Positions 16,606 through 24,626 of a DNA stretch of 64,000 nt are shown here, piece by piece; position 1 is the stretch's first letter, and every line of letters starts with the position of its first letter. The stretch is from Ktedonospora formicarum. Its GTDB lineage: Bacteria > Chloroflexota > Ktedonobacteria > Ktedonobacterales > Ktedonobacteraceae. The position numbers and the translations under genes were made by a program. Under the pieces are notes generated by a model. The model was not told the DNA's origin, searched no databases, and worked only from the letters and a program-made list of their open reading frames with translations. The DNA is taken from NCBI RefSeq assembly GCF_016587355.1, contig NZ_BNJF01000001.1:2802501-2866500 (forward strand). Direction: 5' to 3'.

Positions 16606-17820
16606 TTAGTAAGGGAGTATGATATATATATGAGTTCCTTGCTCTGGTTCGCTCTCGATACACAGTGTACCATTAAGCAGCTTGACGCGCTCACCTATGC
16701 CTGTCAGTCCAAAATGGCCTTCCTGAGCAGCAATGGTATCGAGGTCGAAGCCCCGCCCATTGTCTTTAATAGCGAGTCGGACCTGGTGCTCGTTGGCTTC
16801 AAGTGTAATTTCTACTCGTTTGGCCTGTGCATGCTGGTAGGCATTATTCAAAGCCTCCTGGGCGATGCGATACAAGCCAGATTCGACGTTAGCGGGAAGC
16901 GGTGGGAAGAGTGGTGAAGGCTCGTAATAGAAACTCACCTGGGTTTGGCCAGTGCGTTCTCCCATGATCTTATCGTCATTTGCCAGTGATTGCAAGGCCT
17001 CTGGAAGCGTGCGTCCCTGTAAGGGAGCGGCGCGTAGATCCATCACAGAGCGGCGTGCTTCCTCCAGATTGTTGCGTGCCAGGCGCAAGGCACGCTGTAA
17101 GGCAACCTGAGCTCGTTCTGGCCTGGCTTCGGTTAGCGCGTCTGCCGTTTCTAATTGTAGGGTAATGGCGGCGAGACCCTGAGCAATGGTATCGTGGATC
17201 TCCCTTGCCAGACGATTGCGCTCTTCAATAGTCGCTAAGCGCGCCGCCGCGTGCATATGCTGCGCTGAGATACGAGCGCGTTGGATCGCCAGGCCGATCT
17301 GATCACCGATGATGTGCAGGAGTTGTAGCTCTTCGGGCTGAAGCCCACGCCAGTCTTCACTGGCGACGTTGAGCACACCAATACGAGTATCTCCCGCGTA
17401 TATGGGAACACTCGCGTGGAAGCGTAGACCAAGTGCCGATGGATCGCTGTTCCGTTCGGCATTTTTCAGGCGACTACAACGCAGGACGTCGATGTTTGAG
17501 GCCCCTGATAGTTCCCCGCCTAAGAAGGTATCCAGGCACTGGCAGGAACCCGTCATGCGCTCGGTATGGTCAGCCAGATAGGGTGGAAGTGCCTGTGAGG
17601 CTGCCAGATAGGTATGACCCCACTCATTGAGTAGCCAGACCCAGCCCGTACGTAGCCCGAGTAATTCAGTGACGCGGGCTAACACTTCTTGCAGTGCCTC
17701 ATGTACATCAACGATATGATTTAAGTAGCTGGCGATATCATATAACACTGCCAGTTCGCGATTATTATGCAGGAGCGACGTGGCTTCACTTGTCGATTTC
17801 TCGAATTGTTCTTGTGTCAT
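16606..17820 (-). CDS. NarL-type sensor histidine kinase with GAF domain
   Basis: A 404-residue cytoplasmic kinase with no membrane segment. Order: short coiled start, GAF domain (about 25-180), HisKA_3 dimerisation domain with phospho-acceptor His209 (RLAREIHDTIAQG), then HATPase with NALNNAYQHAQA-type N box (EALNNAYQHA), DNGRGFD G1 and FGLTGIGERVKLL G2 motifs. The GAF domain contains a Cys-x-Cys (93, 95; GSCQCLD) and a third Cys at 115 (VLRCSRL), a pattern I have seen in related Chloroflexota kinases and compatible with a metal, Fe-S or redox site; ligand identity is inference. It is paired with the response regulator downstream and flanked by dispersed repeats on both sides. Confidence 0.9.
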   Translation of the reverse strand: MTQEQFEKSTSEATSLLHNNRELAVLYDIASYLNHIVDVHEALQEVLARVTELLGLRTGWVWLLNEWGHTYLAASQALPPYLADHTERMTGSCQCLDTFLGGELSGASNIDVLRCSRLKNAERNSDPSALGLRFHASVPIYAGDTRIGVLNVASEDWRGLQPEELQLLHIIGDQIGLAIQRARISAQHMHAAARLATIEERNRLAREIHDTIAQGLAAITLQLETADALTEARPERAQVALQRALRLARNNLEEARRSVMDLRAAPLQGRTLPEALQSLANDDKIMGERTGQTQVSFYYEPSPLFPPLPANVESGLYRIAQEALNNAYQHAQAKRVEITLEANEHQVRLAIKDNGRGFDLDTIAAQEGHFGLTGIGERVKLLNGTLCIESEPEQGTHIYIILPY

Positions 17821-17829
17821 ATCTTCCAG

Positions 17830-17880
17830 GAAAAAGGCGTTTGCGCTAGCCGCGAGGGCGGCGTTGGATTTTGTTTAAGA
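17830..17880. repeat. partial dispersed repeat upstream of the sensor kinase gene
   Basis: Contains TTTGCGCTAGCCGCGAGGG, GCGGCGTTGGATTTTG and TTTAAGA, i.e. the right half of the element (GCGCTAGC core, second hairpin CCGC/GCGG, degraded outer arm). Confidence 0.6.
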
Positions 17881-18215
17881 CCATAGCCATAAATGGTATA
17901 CGAGAAAGTGGCTGCTGGCAATGGTAGTAGTTTCTTCCTGAGAAGTATAGCATCCGGTTGAAAGCGTGTCGAGGATGATCTAGTGATTCGCATGAATTTG
18001 GGATGCGGAGGGATTGGGCAGAATGCACAAATTGGTAAAGGCTACCCATAATTATACGAATGCCACAACGTGTATTATTTGGTATCGCTATGAGATATCA
18101 GCTTTATGCTTGTATTATCTCCACAGCTAATGTTATCATATTTGTCGATACAGATTTCCTTACCTATCTATACCTGGCGGCATACCATGCCGTCTTCTAT
18201 TTTGGAGGAAGCCTT

Positions 18216-19595
18216 ATGGCCTTACCACCAGGTCGGCTCGGAGAGAGCCATGCGCGTTCTTCGACGTCGAAAATGCTTGGCTGGTTATACAGAGTCTGGA
18301 TTTCTCTCAGTCGCCCTCTATTCGCCGTTGCGTTGGCGATGGTCGCAGGGAGTATTTTGATTCTGATTACCGCTCCGGGATCGCTTGAAGACAGGTTAAA
18401 TACCGTTGTCAATGCGTATCAGTATCTCTTGCAGGGCTCCTTTGGCGATCCTGCGAGCCTGTCGTACACTCTGGTTCGTGTTGGACCGCTGATTCTGGCG
18501 GGTCTCTCCGTCTCCATTTCGTATCGGGCGGGCCTTTTTAATATTGGTGCGGCTGGGCAAATCGCGGTGGGTGCGATGACCGCTGGTATTATTGCCTTTG
18601 CCCTTTCGGGCCTACCCGGTATTATTCTTGTTCCTTTGATGATTATCGGTAGCATGGTAGCTGGTGGTATCTGGGGTGGTATTGTTGGACTACTTAAGGC
18701 ATGGCGCGGCGTACATGAAGTCGTTACAACTATCATGCTGAACTGGATCGCCTTTTATGGAACCGATTATCTGATATCTGGTCCCTTTAAAGCTCCACAG
18801 CAGTCTTTACAGACACCAGCCATTCCCGCACAGGCTCAATTGCCTGCGATCACAGTGTTCTATAATCAGACATTAGGCCAATTTCTTCCCCCTATTGAGA
18901 ATCCTGAGCAGTATTTGACTGATGTGAGCCTGCTAATTGTCCTGGTGATTCTGGTTGCGTACTGGTTCATCACCACACGCACGGCTTTCGGTTATGAGAT
19001 ACGCGTTATAGGAAACAACCCCAGGGCCGCGAAATATGCTGGTATCCGTACCGGGCGCAACCTCTTCCTGGCGATGGCGATGGCAGGCGCGCTCTCGGGA
19101 CTCGCAGGCGCGTTCCATCTAATGGGACAGGCTCCCTACCAATTGTTGGGCTCTACATTTGCGATTGACCCAACGGGTTTTGACGCGCTAGGTGTCGCGC
19201 TCCTTGGTCGCACTACGACGATTGGCGTCCTGCTAAGCTCTCTACTCTTTGGTGGCTTGCGTCAGGGTGGCACCACGATGCAGCTTTTTGCGAATGTGCC
19301 CGGTGATCTGGCATATATGCTACAGGCTCTGGTACTCTTTAGCATCGCTTCAGAATTCCTACCAGCCATTATACGTGCCCTCCGTAGTCGCTCGAAGCGC
19401 GCGGTGGCGCCAGCCATTGAAGTACCTCTCTCAGGGCCTATCGTTGGTGACCCCTTGATTGTTGTGGAGAACGAGACGGTGATAGAGCGCGAGCTAGAAG
19501 TGCCTGCGACTGCGATCACCAGTAGTGACAATACACCTGAAGAGCGCCCAAATGTGGAAGAACAATCGTCTGAACGTATTGAGGAGGGCCACTAG
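18216..19595 (+). CDS. ABC transporter permease, nucleoside/simple-sugar type (first subunit)
   Basis: A 459-residue integral membrane protein. The start at ATG 18216 is chosen because GGAGGAAG lies just upstream; the frame extends 52 codons further without support. After a short cytosolic N-terminus come about eight to ten hydrophobic segments (FAVALAMVAGSILILI, GLSVSISYRAGLFNIGAAGQ, and so on). The motif RAGLFNIGAAGQIAVGAM and the later RAAKYAGIRTGRNLF loop are typical of BPD_transp_2 permeases importing nucleosides or purines in the BMP/Yuf-type systems. The C-terminal 80 residues are acidic and cytosolic. It forms an operon with the next two genes (2- and 10-base gaps). Confidence 0.88.
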   Translation: MALPPGRLGESHARSSTSKMLGWLYRVWISLSRPLFAVALAMVAGSILILITAPGSLEDRLNTVVNAYQYLLQGSFGDPASLSYTLVRVGPLILAGLSVSISYRAGLFNIGAAGQIAVGAMTAGIIAFALSGLPGIILVPLMIIGSMVAGGIWGGIVGLLKAWRGVHEVVTTIMLNWIAFYGTDYLISGPFKAPQQSLQTPAIPAQAQLPAITVFYNQTLGQFLPPIENPEQYLTDVSLLIVLVILVAYWFITTRTAFGYEIRVIGNNPRAAKYAGIRTGRNLFLAMAMAGALSGLAGAFHLMGQAPYQLLGSTFAIDPTGFDALGVALLGRTTTIGVLLSSLLFGGLRQGGTTMQLFANVPGDLAYMLQALVLFSIASEFLPAIIRALRSRSKRAVAPAIEVPLSGPIVGDPLIVVENETVIERELEVPATAITSSDNTPEERPNVEEQSSERIEEGH

Positions 19596-19597
19596 TA

Positions 19598-20542
19598 ATG
19601 CTTGGTTTAATCTTAAGCGTGTTGGGCTCCAGTGACCTGTGGGCCGCGACGCTACAATTCGCCGCGCTGTTGCTTCTGCCAGCGCTTGGAGGCGTGCTCT
19701 CAGAGCGTAGTGGCATCATCAATATTGCCATGGAAGGAATGATGCTGACGGGAGCCTTCGCTGCTGTAGCTGTGGCTCGTGCCAGCAACAACGTATTTCT
19801 AGGTGTCGTGGGAGCTATCATCGCTGGTGGCTTGATTGCATTGATTCATGCTGTTGTCTCGATCAATTTTAAGGCCAATCAGACGGTGAGTGGTATCGCT
19901 ATTAACCTCTTCGCGCTTGGCCTGACGAATTATGTGCTTTTTGTTCAGACTGCTGGTCAGGGCATACCCTCCTTGAGCGATTCTTTGCGTCTTCCCCAGG
20001 TCTCGCTTGGCCCACTCTCGACGATCCCTTTTGTGGGGCCGGTGCTCTTTCAGCAGAACATCATCTTCTATGTTGCTATCGTGATCTTGCTTGGAACGCA
20101 GTTTTTGCTCTTCCGCACCAACTTTGGTTTGCGGATTCGCGCTGTCGGCGAACATCCCCAGGCTGCTGATACGGCAGGCGTGAATGTGCGCTTGATTCGC
20201 TATATCTGCGTAGTGGCCAGCGGTGCTCTGGCGGGACTCTCTGGCGCTTTCCTCTCGTTGGGTATCGCAGGCATCTTCAACTCGAACATGACGGCTGGTA
20301 CTGGCTATATCGCCCTGGCGGCGATGATCTTTGGCAAATATACCCCCTGGGGGACTGCTGGTGCCTGTCTGGTCTTTGGCCTGGGTGAGGCTCTGGTCTC
20401 ACGCTTACAGGGGCCCGGTATCGACCCCAACCTGTTAAGTACGCTACCTTATATCCTGACCTTGCTCGCGCTTGTGGGGCTGGTTGGGCGCACGATTCCC
20501 CCTGCTGCGGATGGGATTCCTTATGAGCCGGGTACGGAATAG
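19598..20542 (+). CDS. ABC transporter permease, nucleoside type (second subunit)
   Basis: A 314-residue membrane protein starting two bases after the previous stop, with GAGGAGGG upstream. Family motifs: LGGVLSERSGIINIAMEGMML near residues 28-50 (ERSG..NIA.EG) and a C-terminal cytosolic loop region GEHPQAADTAGVNVRLIRY that docks to the ATPase. About nine hydrophobic helices are visible. It is the usual heterodimer partner of the first permease. The tight spacing shows one operon. No substrate-binding lipoprotein is encoded in or near this operon, so specificity depends on a protein encoded elsewhere. Confidence 0.88.
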   Translation: MLGLILSVLGSSDLWAATLQFAALLLLPALGGVLSERSGIINIAMEGMMLTGAFAAVAVARASNNVFLGVVGAIIAGGLIALIHAVVSINFKANQTVSGIAINLFALGLTNYVLFVQTAGQGIPSLSDSLRLPQVSLGPLSTIPFVGPVLFQQNIIFYVAIVILLGTQFLLFRTNFGLRIRAVGEHPQAADTAGVNVRLIRYICVVASGALAGLSGAFLSLGIAGIFNSNMTAGTGYIALAAMIFGKYTPWGTAGACLVFGLGEALVSRLQGPGIDPNLLSTLPYILTLLALVGLVGRTIPPAADGIPYEPGTE

Positions 20543-20552
20543 GAGAAGAGTT

Positions 20553-22172
20553 ATGCAGGAAAGCACTCTGGTAAAACCAACACAGGAGAGTGATGCTCCT
20601 TACGCGGTCGAAATGCGCGACATCTCCAAAATCTGGCCCGGTGTGATCGCGAATGACCGTGCCAATCTCACTGTGCGTCAGGGCGAAATCCATGCTTTGA
20701 TGGGTGAGAATGGAGCCGGTAAATCAACATTGATGAATATTCTTTATGGGCTTATCCATCCCGATGGAGGGAAGATCTTTGTCAAGGGCCAGGAGGTCTC
20801 TATCCACGGCCCTCGCGATGCTATGCGCCTGGGTATTGGTATGGTCCACCAGCATTTTATGCTCATTCCGCCCCTGACTGTGGCGGAGAATATCATTCTT
20901 GGGCGTGAGCCGGGCGGCCTGGGCGGAACATTGAGCCTTCAGCAAGCGCGTACAGAAGTCAAGAGCTTGGGCGAGCAATATGGACTGCCAATCAATCCTG
21001 ACGCGAAGATTAAAGACCTCTCAGTGGGATTACAACAGCGCGTTGAAATTCTGAAGGTGCTGGCGCGTGGCGCGGACATCCTGATTATGGATGAGCCAAC
21101 CGGCGTGCTGACACCCCAGGAAACAGATGAGCTCTTTAGCGTCTTGCGTAGCTTAGTCAAGCAAGGCAAGACCATCATTTTTATTACGCATAAGCTACGT
21201 GAAGTGCTGGAACTGACCGACAATATCACCGTCCTACGGCGTGGGAAGAACGTTGGGAATCTGGCAACGAGCAAGACAGATCGTCGCGAGATCGCGCGTA
21301 TGATGGTTGGACGCGACGTGTTGCTCCAGGTCGTGAAAGAGCCAGCACAACCAGGGGCTCCTATTCTTCAGCTCAAAGATCTCTGCGCGAAGTCTGATCT
21401 GGGCCTGGAAGTGCTACACAATATCAATCTGGAGGTGCGCTCTGGTGAGATTCTGGGTATCGCGGGTGTGGAGGGGAACGGACAGTCTGAACTGGTTGAA
21501 GTGATCTCCGGTATGCGAAAGTGTACAACTGGCGAGGTTACGATTACACCAATCAACGATGGGAAGCCCGGCCAGACGGTAAACCTGACCAATATGAACG
21601 CGAGCGACGAGCGTGCTATGGGCCTGGCACATATTCCGGAGGACCGCCGTGAGAGTGGCCTGGTCTTGAGTGAGTCGATTGCTGACAATATGATTCTGGG
21701 TCGCCAGCGCTGGCCTGAGTTCGCCTGGAAATGCTTCGCTCTCTCCCTGCGTAAGATTGGTTCAGTGGCGCGCAAGCTAGCAGCGGACTTTGACGTACGC
21801 ACTCCATCGGTTGAGATCCCAGTAAAGGCCCTCTCTGGTGGTAACCAGCAGAAGGTCATCATCGCGCGTGAGCTGTCTTGTAATCCCCAGGCGTTGATCG
21901 CTTCGCAGCCTACACGTGGCGTCGACATTGGTGCGATTGAGTTTATCCATCGTCGCCTGATTGAGCAGCGAGACGCCGGAAAGGCTGTACTCCTCGTCTC
22001 CGCCGAATTAGATGAGATACGCTCACTCTCCGACCGTGTTGCGGTCATGTACGAAGGGCGTATCGTTGACATTGTTAGCCCTGATACCTCAGATGAAGAA
22101 ATGGGTGTGTTGATGACTGGTGGCGCTCACCATGATGAGACGACACAGGGACCTGAGCCTGTTCGTGAATAG
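20553..22172 (+). CDS. ABC transporter ATPase, duplicated, nucleoside/simple-sugar type
   Basis: A 539-residue protein with two nucleotide-binding domains in tandem. ATG 20553 follows AGGAGAAG and matches the family start; the 27 codons upstream overlap the permease gene and are not used. Domain 1: Walker A GENGAGKSTLMN, signature LSVGLQQRVEI, Walker B ILIMDEPTGVLTP. Domain 2 (from about residue 265): degenerate Walker A GVEGNGQSELVE, signature LSGGNQQKVIIAREL and ASQPTRGVDIG where Walker B should be, as is normal for the sugar/nucleoside (RbsA-like) class, in which only one site hydrolyses efficiently. It energises the two permeases encoded upstream. Confidence 0.92.
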   Translation: MQESTLVKPTQESDAPYAVEMRDISKIWPGVIANDRANLTVRQGEIHALMGENGAGKSTLMNILYGLIHPDGGKIFVKGQEVSIHGPRDAMRLGIGMVHQHFMLIPPLTVAENIILGREPGGLGGTLSLQQARTEVKSLGEQYGLPINPDAKIKDLSVGLQQRVEILKVLARGADILIMDEPTGVLTPQETDELFSVLRSLVKQGKTIIFITHKLREVLELTDNITVLRRGKNVGNLATSKTDRREIARMMVGRDVLLQVVKEPAQPGAPILQLKDLCAKSDLGLEVLHNINLEVRSGEILGIAGVEGNGQSELVEVISGMRKCTTGEVTITPINDGKPGQTVNLTNMNASDERAMGLAHIPEDRRESGLVLSESIADNMILGRQRWPEFAWKCFALSLRKIGSVARKLAADFDVRTPSVEIPVKALSGGNQQKVIIARELSCNPQALIASQPTRGVDIGAIEFIHRRLIEQRDAGKAVLLVSAELDEIRSLSDRVAVMYEGRIVDIVSPDTSDEEMGVLMTGGAHHDETTQGPEPVRE

Positions 22173-22179
22173 AGTAGAT

Positions 22180-22239
22180 TCTATCACAATAATCCACCCA
22201 TAAGCTTGCGCAAGCTTATGGGTGGATTATTGTGATAGA
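22180..22239. terminator. perfect 60-base palindrome between convergent genes
   Basis: The 30-bp arms are perfect, centred at 22209/22210 (centre AAGCTTGCGCAAGCTT). It lies 8 bases after the ATPase stop and 5 bases beyond the XdhC stop on the other strand, so it terminates both. Confidence 0.9.
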
Positions 22240-22243
22240 GGGC

Positions 22244-23077
22244 CTATACCTGGAGTACCTGATCGTCTAGAAGTTGGTGACGCGACTTAAGGGGCAGGCC
22301 ACTTCCCTGGCGGCGCAACATAACCATCTCAGCCGCGATACTCAAAGCAATCTCATCGGGAGTTTCCGCGCCTAGATCGAGACCAATGGGAGCGTGAACC
22401 TGCTCCAGTTGCGCGCGTGAGATTCCTTCCTCACGAAGATGGCGAAAGATCTGTTTTACCTTGCTAGTGCTCCCAATCATGCCGATATAAGCGGCCCGAG
22501 TTTGTAGTGCGGCGCGTAAGGCATCATTATCGAGAGTGTGCCCTCTGGTGACGATGACAAGCCAGCTTGATTCATCTGGTTCGAGCTTACGAATAGTAGT
22601 GGGGATATCGCCAAAGACCAACTGAACTTTATCACTAAAGACCTGCGGATCAGCAAGATCGCGCCTATCGTCAACGACCACTATGCGAAAACCTAGTGTC
22701 GCGGCGAGGCGTGCCAGAGATTGAGCCACATAACCTGCGCCCACAATGATGAGACGGGGCTCGGGACGTAGTACCTCGAAGAAGACCTCCAAGGTCGCGC
22801 CACAACTTCCAACCGCCTCACCATTGTCTGCGTCGATATGAATATGTGCCAGATGTGAGCGATCCTCTCGTAGCGCCTTGAGGCTCTCCTGCGCTATCTG
22901 CTTATCGGTAATGGGTCCCGCGATACTCCCCTGGGGGGTCCCATCCTGCGCGATGAGCATTTTACTTCCAATTTCACATGGAGCCGCGCCCGTGGTCTTT
23001 ACCACGGTAGCGACCACCACTCGTTTGCCTTGATGGAGAGTGGTTTGAATCTCGTTATACAGTGCTATGGCATTCAT
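22244..23077 (-). CDS. XdhC/CoxI-family protein (molybdoenzyme maturation type)
   Basis: A 277-residue protein. The N-terminal XdhC_CoxI domain shows VVATVVKTTGAAPCEIGSKM and the GSCGATLEVFFE stretch; the C-terminal Rossmann-type domain shows LIIVGAGYVAQSLARLAATLG and the late GLDLGAETPDEIALSIAAE signature. Relatives insert sulfurated molybdenum cofactor into xanthine dehydrogenase or CO-dehydrogenase-type enzymes; no such enzyme is encoded in this window. AGAGGTAGG precedes the ATG. Its convergent neighbour is a nucleoside-type transporter, so a purine-catabolism link is conceivable. Conserved cysteines (GAAPCE, GSCGA) are present. Confidence 0.9.
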   Translation of the reverse strand: MNAIALYNEIQTTLHQGKRVVVATVVKTTGAAPCEIGSKMLIAQDGTPQGSIAGPITDKQIAQESLKALREDRSHLAHIHIDADNGEAVGSCGATLEVFFEVLRPEPRLIIVGAGYVAQSLARLAATLGFRIVVVDDRRDLADPQVFSDKVQLVFGDIPTTIRKLEPDESSWLVIVTRGHTLDNDALRAALQTRAAYIGMIGSTSKVKQIFRHLREEGISRAQLEQVHAPIGLDLGAETPDEIALSIAAEMVMLRRQGSGLPLKSRHQLLDDQVLQV

Positions 23078-23449
23078 TGCCTACCTCTTACATTACTACT
23101 CAATCGCTGAATATCCTATTCCTATCATTATACTATTACGCGGTAGCTGGCGAAAATCGTTCTCAATAATAACTTCCCTTTTTAGGGAAGTTAGAAAGAA
23201 TAATATAGCAACACCACCTGTCAACTTGACAGCCACTTCAAGGCTGTTCTATAATGTGAAGACGAATTAGAACAAAGTTTCAAATTTTGAGAAGACATGG
23301 CGGCGTCCATGTGTGGATTGATGGGTGACTACATGCCGTGAAGGTGAGTACTGTCTGGTTGTGGACAGATGAGCGAAGATGCGAGATACGGGCAGGGATT
23401 TGCGCGCGTCCATTGTATTTTGTCCAGGGGTTGTAGTTTACTCCTTGTC

Positions 23450-23507
23450 CGAAGACCTGAGCGCGGTAGCGCTAGTCACGATAGTGACGTTGGTTTTCGC
23501 TTAGGAT
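23450..23507. repeat. dispersed three-way-junction repeat
   Basis: Outer arms near CCGAAGACC and GGTTTTCGCTTAGG; hairpin 1 TGAGCGC-ggta-GCGCTA; hairpin 2 GTCAC-gata-GTGAC. One of the clearest copies. The rest of the 478-base gap 23078-23555 shows no further gene; AT-rich sequence near 23100-23280 probably holds the xdhC-type promoter. Confidence 0.8.
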
Positions 23508-23555
23508 CTTATGAGAGCGCAACAAATGATTGACTTTCGAGTAGGAGAATGAGGA

Positions 23556-24269
23556 ATGAATAATAGTCAGCCATTTAATCCCAGAGAACATTTGATTAAC
23601 ATTCGGAACGGCAAGGGGACCTCTGAGTACCTGGAAGTGAAGTGGCGCCTGGTCTGGTTCAGACAAGAATGCCCAGAAGGAACGATTGAAACTGAGTTAG
23701 TGCACCTGGATATCGATAAAGAGACAGAAGAAGAGGCGTTTGTCTGGAACGCGGAGAAGCGTCGTAGCGAGAAGGTCATTAAGACCGCGAAAGGCATTGC
23801 CATTTTTCGCGCAGTAGTACGTGATGGCAAGGGTGGAGTTGCGACTGGCACCAAGATGGAGAGAGCTGCCGCCTTCCCCGATTACCTCGAAAAGGCCGAG
23901 TCGGGCTCGATAGGTCGTGCGCTGGCGGCGCTTGGCTATGGCACTCAATTTGCCCCCGAGCTGAATGAAGAACATAGGATCGTCGACGCACCAGTGGAGC
24001 GGAGCAATGGCGCGCATATAAATGGAAACGGAAATGGGAATGCTGCCGCTGCTGTCGCCAATGGCGCACGAGCGGAGAAGGGTGAAGCACTTACCCCTGA
24101 GTCAGCGGCGACTGAGCGGCAGGTCTCTAGCATTCGTAAGCTCTGCCAACACCTGAGCAAGCCCGAGCCCTCCGACCTCTCCTCGATGACAGTTCTGAGC
24201 GCGAAACATTTAATCCAGCAATTAACGGAAGAGTTCAAGGCGCAGCAGCAACAAAACAAGGCCTCTTAG
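23556..24269 (+). CDS. single-strand-annealing-protein-like (Rad52/ERF-type) protein
   Basis: A 237-residue protein. The N-terminal part begins MNNSQPFNPREHLINIRNG and has beta-rich segments (YLEVKWRLVWFRQE, AIFRAVVRDGKGG). The key stretch AFPDYLEKAESGSIGRALAALGYGTQF near residues 105-135 matches the helix found in Rad52-superfamily and ERF-like annealing proteins (alanine-rich, E-KAE-G-IGRALA-LGYG). A low-complexity Asn/Gly/Ala linker follows, then a helical C-terminus ending in poly-Gln. The ribosome site AGGAG is well placed. Such proteins are usual in phages; here it is an isolated chromosomal gene with one small partner. A DNA-annealing role is inference. Confidence 0.5.
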   Translation: MNNSQPFNPREHLINIRNGKGTSEYLEVKWRLVWFRQECPEGTIETELVHLDIDKETEEEAFVWNAEKRRSEKVIKTAKGIAIFRAVVRDGKGGVATGTKMERAAAFPDYLEKAESGSIGRALAALGYGTQFAPELNEEHRIVDAPVERSNGAHINGNGNGNAAAAVANGARAEKGEALTPESAATERQVSSIRKLCQHLSKPEPSDLSSMTVLSAKHLIQQLTEEFKAQQQQNKAS

Positions 24270-24310
24270 TGCCAGGGCACCTGTCACTCTTCCAGAAAGC
24301 GTCGATACGC

Positions 24311-24568
24311 ATGACTTCTAACACTATTGAGCGCGCTGAAAAGCGTATGCAGCAGAAATGGTATGAACTGGCGCGAGCGGAGCAAGATGGGGCTCCTCCC
24401 CAAGCCCTTGAGCGTATGTTTAACGCGTATATGCTGGCTGTTGAGGAGTATAATCGCTGTTCGGAGCAATATCTTGTCAAGCAGCGAGAAGTGTCGGACA
24501 CAGTTCCAGCCATTCGCGGACCACTTACGGATGAGAGGAAACATGGGAAGAGGCGAAAGGCATCATAA
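24311..24568 (+). CDS. small helical hypothetical protein (85 aa)
   Basis: Not a recognised family. The ATG at 24311 lies 41 bases after the preceding stop; an upstream GTG (24269) overlapping that stop is a weaker alternative. The protein is almost entirely helical and charged (ERAEKRMQQKWYELARAEQDG) with a basic tail KHGKRRKAS that could bind nucleic acid. Shared strand, short gap and a common terminator at 24564-24611 suggest co-transcription with the annealing-protein-like gene, so it may be its accessory factor. The terminator overlaps the stop codon region. Confidence 0.6.
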   Translation: MTSNTIERAEKRMQQKWYELARAEQDGAPPQALERMFNAYMLAVEEYNRCSEQYLVKQREVSDTVPAIRGPLTDERKHGKRRKAS

Positions 24569-24611
24569 CACAGCGAGGTCGTTGCAAGCGCAACGACCTC
24601 GCTGTGTTATG
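24564..24611. terminator. perfect 22-bp hairpin
   Basis: Arms 24564-24585 (starting CATAACACAGCGAGGTC) and 24590-24611 are perfectly complementary with a four-base AAGC loop. It serves the convergent 85-residue gene and hydrolase gene. Confidence 0.85.
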
Positions 24612-24626
24612 ACCTGCCTCGGAGGG

